Shown here piece by piece: positions 1 through 6,454 of a stretch of 6,731 bases of DNA (its first letter is position 1; every line of letters begins with the position of its first letter). Position numbers and translations under genes: made by a program. Location of the stretch: the NCBI GenBank assembly GCA_934359535.1, contig CAKRLN010000118.1, positions 1 to 6,731 of the forward strand, read 5' to 3'. The DNA comes from an uncultured Lachnospiraceae bacterium (GTDB lineage: Bacteria > Bacillota > Clostridia > Lachnospirales > Lachnospiraceae). A model generated the notes under the pieces. The model saw nothing but the letters and a program-made list of their open reading frames with translations. It ran no database searches and was not told the origin of the DNA.

Positions 1-177
1 GATGGCAGCCTGGTTCTCCTTCTGGATCTGGAGATAGACCTCCTTGCGGTAGATCGGCACATCCTTCGGTGCGGTAATTCCGATCTTCACCTGGTCGCCG
101 CGGATATCAAGAACAGTGATCTCGACGTTATTGTTGATAACAAGGGATTCTCCCTTTTTTCTAGTAAGTGCTAACAT
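1..177 (-). CDS. csrA: CsrA carbon storage / translational regulator (3' end cut by window edge)
   Basis: CsrA is a small dimeric RNA-binding protein that blocks translation by covering GGA motifs near ribosome binding sites; in Bacillus subtilis its main target is flagellin mRNA. The 59 visible residues begin [14 protein letters not shown], the family's N-terminal RNA-binding strand with Leu4, Thr5 and Arg6. They continue through the core strands to [16 protein letters not shown] (residues 33-48). Arg44 lies at the position of the key RNA-contacting arginine of E. coli CsrA. There is no stop before base 1, so the C-terminus, which in Gram-positive homologues is longer and contacts FliW, lies outside the window. 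The ATG (177-175) directly follows the fliW stop TAG (180-178) with no spacer, so translation is probably coupled to fliW. It is the last visible gene of the array; flagellin genes often follow in relatives, but that cannot be seen here. Identity is very secure. Confidence 0.97.
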   Translation of the reverse strand, partial: MLALTRKKGESLVINNNVEITVLDIRGDQVKIGITAPKDVPIYRKEVYLQIQKENQAAI

Positions 178-642
178 CTACTTCACCTTCCCTTCCTTCG
201 CAGCCTTAAGAAGTTCATAGATTTTATATTTGACCGGATAGTCATCCTCAACGATCAGCTGGACTGCTTTCTGATTATCGGTATTGATAATGATCGGAGC
301 CTTCAGGTTGATCGCCATCTGTGTCAGATCCTTTGGAACCGTTACCGTCACAAGAAGATAAGTATTGTCTGGTGTCAGCTCTCCGAGCGGTGCGATCATC
401 TCATCACTGACCTTCGGATCATAATCCGGCTTCACATTTCCCGGCACCATAACCGGAAATGCAATATCCGCATCATCCATCGACTGAAGCCACATAATAT
501 TGCTCTTCTCAAGTCCCCTCTCCTCATCAAAGATAAGTGCAAAATGCTGTAAGTCCGGGAAGCCGATCATTCCCTTCTCCATCTTAATTACCTTATCATC
601 TGCAATTTCAATTGCACCAAATAATCTTGTTTCTGCCTTCAT
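178..642 (-). CDS. fliW: FliW flagellar assembly factor, CsrA antagonist
   Basis: FliW is a cytoplasmic protein that binds flagellin and CsrA alternately. When flagellin is exported, freed FliW binds CsrA and relieves translational repression (established in B. subtilis). The 154-residue protein is close to the usual 130-155. It shows the family pattern: a start like MKAETRLFGAIEI, GMIGFPDL at residues 24-31, WLQS at 51-54, AFPVMVP at 61-67 and NLKAPIIIN at 112-120, followed by QKAVQLI. The ATG is set by AAGGAG (654-649), six bases upstream. Its charged C-terminal tail (residues 140-154) doubles as the csrA ribosome binding region. It lies 44 bases after flgL, and that gap is mostly a GGA-loop hairpin (656-670), suggesting fliW itself is controlled by RNA binding. 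Gene identity is secure; the regulation is inferred. Confidence 0.96.
   Translation of the reverse strand: MKAETRLFGAIEIADDKVIKMEKGMIGFPDLQHFALIFDEERGLEKSNIMWLQSMDDADIAFPVMVPGNVKPDYDPKVSDEMIAPLGELTPDNTYLLVTVTVPKDLTQMAINLKAPIIINTDNQKAVQLIVEDDYPVKYKIYELLKAAKEGKVK
184..196 (-). promoter_or_regulatory. csrA ribosome binding region inside the 3' end of fliW
   Basis: Read on the minus strand this is GGAAGGGAAGGTG, ending six bases before the csrA ATG. It lies wholly within the last codons of fliW (Lys-Glu-Gly-Lys-Val) and is a purine-rich Shine-Dalgarno tract. It supports the ATG at 177 as the csrA start. It also contains two GGA triplets, so CsrA could in principle bind here and limit its own synthesis, but I see no hairpin presenting them. 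Confidence 0.7.
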
Positions 643-648
643 GGTCTT

Positions 649-654
649 CTCCTT
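649..654 (-). promoter_or_regulatory. Shine-Dalgarno site of fliW
   Basis: On the minus strand the motif AAGGAG lies six bases before the fliW ATG. It contains a GGA triplet (652-650), and another GGA (656-654) overlaps its first base and the preceding hairpin stem. A protein bound to the hairpin loop would sit within about 12 bases of this site and could block ribosome access. Confidence 0.8.
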
Positions 655-655
655 C

Positions 656-670
656 CCCGTCTCCGACGGG
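656..670 (-). promoter_or_regulatory. GGA-loop hairpin before fliW, candidate CsrA binding site
   Basis: The minus-strand sequence is CCCGTC-GGA-GACGGG: a perfect six-base-pair stem (656-661 with 665-670) closing a loop made of exactly GGA (664-662). One base separates it from the fliW Shine-Dalgarno motif, which itself contains GGA. CsrA is known to prefer GGA held in a hairpin loop together with a second GGA at the ribosome binding site, so the layout fits a CsrA operator. The three-base loop is tighter than the usual six-base loop, although the U-A and C-G pairs next to it could open. No U-run follows on the transcribed strand, so it is not an intrinsic terminator of the array. The structure is seen directly; the CsrA role is inference. 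Confidence 0.65.
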
Positions 671-686
671 CATATTTTTCATATAG

Positions 687-2219
687 CTATCTCAGATAAT
701 CAAGCAGTGAGGTTGCCCCCACCTTACTTGCTGCGGTGAGCGATGACTGATATGCATTATATGCTGCATAATAATCGATAATGATATCCGACAGATCCCG
801 GTCCTCATTCGTAGATTTCAGCTCCTGCAAGGTCTCCTGCTGGTTCTCGACACGGTTCTGTGTCAGCTTCACGCGGTCTTCGATGCTTCCGACATTCGTG
901 ATTGCTTTGTTGATGGAAGTAAGGTATCCGTCAAATCTTGTAATATTGGAGCCGAAGGTCTTCTGGAGGTTATCATCCGCATAATCGGCTTCCTTCTGGG
1001 CTGCATCGAGGTATGTCTGAAGCTTTGCCTGGGAATCCTTGTCGGAATACTCCTCCTTTTTCATCATCTCTTTGATCTTATCCACCTTATCGTTTGCATT
1101 GATAGCAGCGTTCACACAGTTCATAAGCTCATTAACGTCCTGTGCCATTGCTGGATCGAATGCATCGCTTGCAAGTGTATTAACTCCGATCGAGATTCCG
1201 GTCGAGATCGTGTATTCGATCTTCTGTTCATCCGGCTCTCCATCACCGTCCTCATCGCGCTTATAGCTGATCGGATTGGCGGAATCTGTAACATCCGTAC
1301 AGTCATAGAAATATTCCGGCCGGACATCGCCTTTATCGAAGCCGGTCTTCTCATAACTGACATCAATCTCTGCATGGTTTGATTTCATGGCTGCACTGAC
1401 ATTTTTCCCAAGAATCAGCTCTCCGGTGCTTGCGATAAATACGGTGTCGTCATCTCCAACCGTTTTTGTTCCACCGTTTGCGGCTTCCCAGGTATCCTCG
1501 CTCTCATAGACCGTCGGTGTCAGGTTCGTTGTTGTCTTAACCCCGGTTGACTGATCGGTAACCGTATAAGATGCGGAAAAATTTGTCTGTGAGAGCTGAT
1601 CATAGCCAAGCCGGATTCTGTCATATGCTTTCTCGGAGATCTCTACCGCGCAGTCTGCGGTTGACGCTTCGATCTTTGCCGGTACATCGACACTTCCGGA
1701 ATAATAACGCTTCTCTGCAATATCGTTATAAGATATCGTCTGTTTGATCTCATATTTGGTAGATTTCTCATCGGTTCCAAAGGTAAGCTTCGAGTCTGTG
1801 CGGTATCCGGTAAATACCGTTCTTCCCGCATAATCTGCATTGCCCTCAGTGTAAATCTGGCTTGATAACTGGGTCAGGGCATTTAAGATCGTCTTACGGT
1901 CATCCGCTGTCAGTGTATCAGAAGATCCCTTCACGCACTGGGTGCGGATGTCTGTGATAATGGATTTCGTATTCGTCAGTGCCGTCTCTGTTACATCCAG
2001 CCAGGAAAGTGCATCCGGGATATTGTTATCCACATACTGGTCAACGTGGCTTAGGTTTGTTGACAGACGAAGGGAACGCATTGCAATAACCGGATCCTCA
2101 GAAGCCTTTGAGATCTTCTTCTGCGTTGTCATCTGCGTATTGTATTTGTCCACGCTGATTTTATTTGCATTTATATTATTTTTCGTGTTTGCCACGATCA
2201 TATTATTGGTAATTCTCAT
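687..2219 (-). CDS. flgL: FlgL hook-filament junction protein (HAP3), extended form
   Basis: FlgL is exported through the flagellar type III apparatus and forms the junction layer between FlgK and the flagellin filament. The N-terminus MRITNNMI and the segment QKKISKASEDPVIAMRSLRL (residues 33-52) are the FlgL/flagellin helical signature. GRTVFTGYRTD (132-142) is also typical. The C-terminal helix has NRVENQQETL (455-464) and YYAAYNAYQSSLTAASKVG (129 to 147 of the last 156 residues), the normal FlgL ending. At 510 residues it is far longer than FlgL of Salmonella or Bacillus (about 300-320). The extra roughly 200 residues lie between about 145 and 355 and are beta-rich and acidic, probably a surface domain. 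They include a DxDxDGxxD loop at 322-330. The start is supported by AAGGAG (2234-2229), nine bases before the ATG; the gene lies 22 bases after the second flgK. No signal peptide is expected or seen. Confidence 0.95.
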   Translation of the reverse strand: MRITNNMIVANTKNNINANKISVDKYNTQMTTQKKISKASEDPVIAMRSLRLSTNLSHVDQYVDNNIPDALSWLDVTETALTNTKSIITDIRTQCVKGSSDTLTADDRKTILNALTQLSSQIYTEGNADYAGRTVFTGYRTDSKLTFGTDEKSTKYEIKQTISYNDIAEKRYYSGSVDVPAKIEASTADCAVEISEKAYDRIRLGYDQLSQTNFSASYTVTDQSTGVKTTTNLTPTVYESEDTWEAANGGTKTVGDDDTVFIASTGELILGKNVSAAMKSNHAEIDVSYEKTGFDKGDVRPEYFYDCTDVTDSANPISYKRDEDGDGEPDEQKIEYTISTGISIGVNTLASDAFDPAMAQDVNELMNCVNAAINANDKVDKIKEMMKKEEYSDKDSQAKLQTYLDAAQKEADYADDNLQKTFGSNITRFDGYLTSINKAITNVGSIEDRVKLTQNRVENQQETLQELKSTNEDRDLSDIIIDYYAAYNAYQSSLTAASKVGATSLLDYLR

Positions 2220-2241
2220 GCTGATATGCTCCTTTTATCCA

Positions 2242-4128
2242 CTAAACGCCTGTCTCGTTGATCAGCTTGTCATAGAGCTCTGACATGACAGAAATTGCTT
2301 TCGCAGCAAGATTATAGGCATTCTGGAATTTAATCAGGTTCATTGCCTCTTCATCCTCGTCAACACCGGAAATCGATGTCCGCCGTTTGTCGATCGTGGA
2401 TGACAGATTATTGTAATTATTATAAAACGTATTGGTTTTATCCGTATCGACGGTAATATCTGAAAGCAGTGTCTCAAGGAAGGAGGATGCCTTGTCTCCG
2501 CGGAACATCGTGACATCCGACTGGAGTGACTTTAGCTTCTCGACAAGGTCATAGGCATCGGTTCCCTTTGTGATATCCGTTGTCGTTGAAAAATACTTCG
2601 GATCTGTCAGGGATTTCTCATTGACTCTCACATTTGCAGTTGTCAGCTTATAATAGCTGTCTGTGCTGGAGGATACCTTTGTGATATCACTCTTTGTGTA
2701 AGTTCCATCTGCGTTCGTTGTCGCGGAAACATACTTGCCTTTACTGTCGACATAGGCACCGTTAAAGTCGTACTGCGTTCCGGTTACTGTCTCTCCCTGG
2801 AAGAAGGTTCCCATCTGCTTTCCGTCTAAGGTCTGTCCGTCCTTCTCGATGCTGTTAAACATTTCTGCAAAATTGCGCAAAAACTCATTCATCTGCTGCT
2901 TATAATATACGATTCCTTTGCTGTCGTAGCTTGTGCCATTTGCAGCCGTATGTCCCTGTGAGAACTTAAGCAGCGCATCATCCATTTCACTGTCTTTGGT
3001 CAGGTCAAATGCAATGGAAGAAATTTTGCCATCCGAATCAAGCGTTGCGGTCCAGCCAGTGTAGCTGTATTTTCTTCCGTCAATGTTCAGCTGTCCTTCC
3101 TCCGGAATATTCAGTGCGTTAATGCTTGTTACATTCAGTTTCTCAAGTACAAGCTGATTGTTTGTTGAGCTATTTGCGATTTTACCACTAAAATTGTCGT
3201 TATTATTGCCATCACGCATCAGAACAAGTGCCTTTAAGCTTCCGCTCGAATTCGGGTTGGCTGCTGCAAAGGCTGTTCCGGTATCTGACCAGACAAGATC
3301 ATATAAGCCCTCTGCATCATTCTGATTCTGCAGCTGTTTTCTTGATTCGCAGCTGATTGTCCGGTATTCATAGCCGTCAACGAGTGATTGTCCATTGATC
3401 AGCACCTTGAAATTCGTTCCACCGATGTTCTCTCCGTTGCTGTTCTGGATCTCTGTCTCTACTGTCTCTACCCCGACGATGGAAGAAAGGCTGTCAAGAA
3501 GGTTCGCGCGTTCATCACGAAGCTCATTCGCATAGGCTCCGGTAATTTCGATGCTGTTAATCTCACGGTTTAAGGTTGCAATCTTCTCGCTGATCGCATT
3601 CACATTCTCCACCGTGCTCTTGATCTCCTGGTTGATATCCTCCTGCATCTCTGTAAGGCTTGTATTAAGCCCGTTAAAATAGGTACAAAGTTGCTGTGCC
3701 TGATTGATGAACTGGTTTCTTACCGTCTCATCCCCGGCCTTTGTCTTCAACGTGTCTAATACATTAAACATTTTGTTGAAGATCGTTGTAAAGCCCTTCT
3801 GTGTGCTGTCATTCTTAAAGCATTCCTCAACCTGGTCAAGATAATAAAGCTTCTGTTCATATAATCCTTTGCTGGAATTTGCCTCCCAGTATTTTGCATC
3901 GTAATAAAGATCTCTCTCCTGTTTAATCGAGGTTACAGCAACACCGGTTCCCATGCTTCCATAACGCGCTGCAACACGAATTGCAGCGGTCGACTCCATA
4001 TTGGCAGTCTGACGGCTGTATCCGGTTGTTTTGATGTTCGCAATATTATTAGTTGTTGTATTGACCGCAGCCTGAAATGCACTTAATGCGGATGAACCTA
4101 TATTTAATCCAAAAAAAGTTGAAGCCAT
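2242..4128 (-). CDS. flgK: FlgK hook-associated protein 1, second paralogue (628 aa)
   Basis: FlgK (HAP1) forms the first junction zone on the hook tip after export by the flagellar type III system. Here NTTTNNIANIKTTGYSRQ (residues 23-40) is the standard N-terminal motif of the rod/hook/HAP1 family. A helical region (about 70-220) ends in the FlgK signature LRDERANLLDSLS (203-215). ANVRVNEKSLTDP (498-510) matches the family's conserved pre-C-terminal stretch. The end has SGV..DEE (587-594) and KFQNAYN (600-606), the conserved C-terminal helix. The variable centre (about 225-490) is larger than in the upstream paralogue. AGGAGG (4139-4134), five bases before the ATG, fixes the start. It follows the first flgK after 66 bases, the widest gap in the array. 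Both copies look intact and share only family-level motifs, so this is not a recent duplication. Whether both enter one junction is unknown. Confidence 0.93.
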   Translation of the reverse strand: MASTFFGLNIGSSALSAFQAAVNTTTNNIANIKTTGYSRQTANMESTAAIRVAARYGSMGTGVAVTSIKQERDLYYDAKYWEANSSKGLYEQKLYYLDQVEECFKNDSTQKGFTTIFNKMFNVLDTLKTKAGDETVRNQFINQAQQLCTYFNGLNTSLTEMQEDINQEIKSTVENVNAISEKIATLNREINSIEITGAYANELRDERANLLDSLSSIVGVETVETEIQNSNGENIGGTNFKVLINGQSLVDGYEYRTISCESRKQLQNQNDAEGLYDLVWSDTGTAFAAANPNSSGSLKALVLMRDGNNNDNFSGKIANSSTNNQLVLEKLNVTSINALNIPEEGQLNIDGRKYSYTGWTATLDSDGKISSIAFDLTKDSEMDDALLKFSQGHTAANGTSYDSKGIVYYKQQMNEFLRNFAEMFNSIEKDGQTLDGKQMGTFFQGETVTGTQYDFNGAYVDSKGKYVSATTNADGTYTKSDITKVSSSTDSYYKLTTANVRVNEKSLTDPKYFSTTTDITKGTDAYDLVEKLKSLQSDVTMFRGDKASSFLETLLSDITVDTDKTNTFYNNYNNLSSTIDKRRTSISGVDEDEEAMNLIKFQNAYNLAAKAISVMSELYDKLINETGV

Positions 4129-4156
4129 GTGCCCCTCCTAATCTGTTCTCTGTTAT

Positions 4157-4183
4157 TGCCCCACCGTTATAAGCCTGTGGGCA
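4157..4183 (-). other. Imperfect hairpin between the two flgK genes
   Basis: The minus strand contains TGCCCAC (4183-4177) and GTGGGGCA (4164-4157), which pair over seven bases with one bulged G around a 12-base loop. It lies between the stop of the first flgK and the ribosome binding site of the second. No U-run follows, so it is not a standard terminator. It could set differential stability or partial attenuation between the two copies, or be chance. The structure is seen; any role is a guess. Confidence 0.35.
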
Positions 4184-4194
4184 TTGCCGCAACC

Positions 4195-5898
4195 TTACTT
4201 CAGGCCTGTCACGATCAGCTCTGTCATCTCACTGATTACCGTGATAAAACGGCTTGCAGCGTTATAGGCAGACTGATATTTGACCATGTTGGTAAGCTCT
4301 TCATCTGAAGATACTCCGGACACCTGTGCCCTCTGGTTATCGACAGATTCCACGGTATTCGATAAGGTATCCGTCGCAGAAGAATACACATTTCCGACAG
4401 TTCCAAGCATTCCAATGATCTTATCATAATAATTTTCAAAGGAGCTCGGTGTATTATCATCCGGTGTGATCTTCATCGTCTTATCTTCCCAGAGCGCTGT
4501 AAGCTTCTTGCCAAGACTATAATCAACTGCGCCATTCTGTGTATAGACCGGAAGCTTTGTAATCTGTGCCTGAAGCTCCGGGTTTACCTTCGTTCCATTG
4601 ATCATGTACTGTTTGGAAGTGTCAGTTGGATCTTCTTCATTATAAATATAATATGTTTTCCCGTCCTGCCCGGTAACCTCCGTATAACGGTCACAGCCAA
4701 TCCTTGAAAAAAGCTCCTGCGGAGGCAGCTCCTTGTCCTCTCCAACCGTACAGCTTATGGTATCAAGAATCTTTGTTCCCGCTTTGTATACAGTTCCATC
4801 CGTCGCTGTGATATCTGCCGTTGTCTCTATGTTCGGGCAAAGAATATCGTTAATTCCGGTTGCAATGCTGTGGAACAGCTTGTCGATCTGCGCCTGCGCC
4901 TGCATGACCGTGTTACCCTCGATTACGCTGTAGCTGTCTGCATCGTCAAGATCGGAATATTTTCCATAGGTTGTTCCCCTTGAGACAAGCAGTGCCTTAA
5001 TCTTACCAAGATCCGTGTTAAATTCGGATGAAATATCCTGATCCGCACGGAATACCGGGACGTATTCACCGGAGCTGGTATCCGAAAGCTGTCCCCAGTA
5101 TGGAGTGAAGAATCCAGTCGTTTCATCTGCCTTCAGCTGAAGCTCATAACATTTATTCTCATCGACAAAATCCACACCCTCCATCGTAACGGTGACAAAG
5201 CCAAACTGATCCTCACTTGTTGAAATACCTGCATAGCCTGCAAGCTCATCGATTAACTTATCTCTCTGGTCGCGCAGCGTCATGGCGGTCTCTGTTCCAC
5301 CGGATTCCACCTTTACAATCTGATTGTTTAAGTCATAGATCTGTTGTCCAATTTTGTTGACTGCATTCACGCTGTCATAAATCTGCTGATTTAAATTCGT
5401 CTGATAACTTTTCAGATCTGAATAAAGCGACTGGCATCTGCTGATAAAAAGCTCGGACTTCTGCACCACAAGATTCTGGTTCGTAGAATTGGCTGAGTCC
5501 TTTGCAAGCTCCTGGAAGGACTTCCAGAGATCCTGTACGCTTTCCTTAAATTCCTCTCCATCTAACTCCTGGAACATATCCTCAACATTGGATACGTTCT
5601 CATACATTGTACTGTAAAAGGAATATCTTCCGTTCTCTGTACGGAACGCTTTATCCAGAAAGATATTTCTTGCATGAACCACATCCCCGATCGAGACGCC
5701 AAGACCCGACTGCTGCATATTAACGTTCGTCGAAGGCTGTTTTAATTTTAAATAAGTTTTATCTGCAAAACGAACCTGCTGGCGTACATACCCCTTGGTA
5801 TCTACGTTCGCAAGGTTGTTCGCAGTTGTATTCAGTGCATTTTGTGCACTCTGCAGACCGGATGATCCAACATATAGACTTCCGAATCCGTTTGCCAT
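4195..5898 (-). CDS. flgK: FlgK hook-associated protein 1, first paralogue (567 aa)
   Basis: This is a hook-filament junction protein exported by the flagellar type III system, the normal client of the FlgN chaperone encoded just before it. NTTANNLANVDTKGYVRQ (residues 23-40) is the family N-terminal motif and aligns without gaps to the second copy. A long helical region (about 75-220) ends in LRDQRDKLIDELA (208-220), the FlgK signature. The C-terminus has SGV..DEE (527-534) and KYQSAYN (540-546), followed by the usual amphipathic helix to residue 567. Length is close to Salmonella FlgK (about 550). The centre (about 230-470) is variable and contains acidic, threonine-rich stretches typical of exposed HAP1 domains. 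AGGAGG (5912-5907), eight bases before the ATG, supports the start; the gap to flgN is 20 bases. Identity as FlgK is secure. Which of the two copies is the main structural one cannot be told from sequence. Confidence 0.95.
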   Translation of the reverse strand: MANGFGSLYVGSSGLQSAQNALNTTANNLANVDTKGYVRQQVRFADKTYLKLKQPSTNVNMQQSGLGVSIGDVVHARNIFLDKAFRTENGRYSFYSTMYENVSNVEDMFQELDGEEFKESVQDLWKSFQELAKDSANSTNQNLVVQKSELFISRCQSLYSDLKSYQTNLNQQIYDSVNAVNKIGQQIYDLNNQIVKVESGGTETAMTLRDQRDKLIDELAGYAGISTSEDQFGFVTVTMEGVDFVDENKCYELQLKADETTGFFTPYWGQLSDTSSGEYVPVFRADQDISSEFNTDLGKIKALLVSRGTTYGKYSDLDDADSYSVIEGNTVMQAQAQIDKLFHSIATGINDILCPNIETTADITATDGTVYKAGTKILDTISCTVGEDKELPPQELFSRIGCDRYTEVTGQDGKTYYIYNEEDPTDTSKQYMINGTKVNPELQAQITKLPVYTQNGAVDYSLGKKLTALWEDKTMKITPDDNTPSSFENYYDKIIGMLGTVGNVYSSATDTLSNTVESVDNQRAQVSGVSSDEELTNMVKYQSAYNAASRFITVISEMTELIVTGLK

Positions 5899-5918
5899 AC
5901 CTTTTTCCTCCTGCTTAA

Positions 5919-6431
5919 TTACTGTTTGGCATCAAAACCGCTCGTTCCAAGAAGCGTACCTGTACTGTACGCATTCCGGTCATAGTTGGCGGTCTCCGGT
6001 GCCTGCCGCATGCTTTTGAATAAGGTAATGTCAAACTCCAGTAATTCCATTGCCTGATGAATGAGAATCGTGTTCAGTTCATTCTGACGGTTGACAAGCT
6101 CTGCGGTCTCAATCAACTGGTCTCTGACCTCGGAAAGCTGCTTCTGTGCTTCCGGCTGTGCCTGTAAGTAACCAATCAGCCTTGTGACTGTGATTGCCTG
6201 TTGATCCTTTCCGAGCACGGTTGCAATATCATTCAAAAGCTCTGTCTGCTTATTGCTGTACGACAAAAGCTCCGTACTTGCCTCCTGCTCAAGAACGGTA
6301 AGCTGTTCAAGTGCCGGAACATCCGACTGGATCAGTATCTGGCGCTTCTTCTCCCCATATTCTGCCAGCTGCTCATAAATATGAAGCTCTTCTTTTAATA
6401 CAGTTACGAGTTCTTCTACTAAACTTGCCAC
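5919..6431 (-). CDS. flgN: FlgN export chaperone for FlgK and FlgL
   Basis: FlgN is a small cytoplasmic chaperone that binds the C-terminal helices of FlgK and FlgL, prevents early polymerisation and brings them to the export apparatus. The 170-residue product is almost wholly helical. It has heptad-like leucine patterns at about 3-70 and a second long helix at about 93-142 (NRQNELNTILIHQAMELLEF, residues 114-133), which matches the family's client-binding C-terminal helix. A loose glycine- and serine-containing tail follows. Sequence conservation in FlgN is low, so the call rests on length, helical pattern and position between flgM and flgK. The start codon is GTG (6431-6429), with GAGGA (6442-6438) six bases upstream; the only nearby upstream ATG (6445-6443) is out of frame. 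It lies 23 bases after flgM. It must serve three putative clients here: two FlgK proteins and FlgL. Confidence 0.9.
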   Translation of the reverse strand: MASLVEELVTVLKEELHIYEQLAEYGEKKRQILIQSDVPALEQLTVLEQEASTELLSYSNKQTELLNDIATVLGKDQQAITVTRLIGYLQAQPEAQKQLSEVRDQLIETAELVNRQNELNTILIHQAMELLEFDITLFKSMRQAPETANYDRNAYSTGTLLGTSGFDAKQ

Positions 6432-6437
6432 GGATTA

Positions 6438-6442
6438 TCCTC
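6438..6442 (-). promoter_or_regulatory. Shine-Dalgarno site deciding the GTG start of flgN
   Basis: GAGGA on the minus strand ends six bases before GTG (6431-6429). Spacing is ideal for this codon. It overlaps the out-of-frame ATG at 6445-6443, which therefore cannot be the start. The site is weaker than the AGGAGG motifs before both flgK genes, which together with the GTG fits lower output of a chaperone than of structural subunits. Confidence 0.65.
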
Positions 6443-6454
6443 ATTTCTAAATCA

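Noticed and set aside
275..282. Minus-strand ACCGATAA inside fliW, like a sigma-28 -10 element (GCCGATAA)
   Set aside because: There is no TAAA-type -35 at the required 15-base spacing and it lies within coding sequence, so it is probably chance.
656..680. Plus-strand hairpin CCCGTC...GACGGG followed by CATATTTTTC, resembling an intrinsic terminator
   Set aside because: There is no plus-strand gene for it to end, the T-run is short and displaced by several bases, and the minus-strand reading next to the fliW ribosome site explains the palindrome better.
500..739. Plus-strand open frames such as 500-739, 1942-2283 and 5795-6019
   Set aside because: They lie opposite well-supported flagellar genes, have no recognisable domain, and are not placed as an operon; they are shadow frames.
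1121..1375. Minus-strand open frames inside flgL and flgK (1121-1375, 1643-1840, 4236-4460, 4923-5126)
   Set aside because: They are out-of-frame readings of real genes with Arg/Ser/Met-rich low-information products and no family motif.
2494..2502. RGD tripeptide at residues 543-545 of the second FlgK, a possible integrin ligand
   Set aside because: It falls in a conserved-type helical region near the C-terminus that should be buried in the junction; a three-residue match is expected by chance.
4166..4192. Possible sigma-A promoter TTGCGG-15-TATAAC between the two flgK genes
   Set aside because: The -35 matches poorly and the 15-base spacing is short; the elements also overlap the imperfect hairpin. 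Too weak to call.
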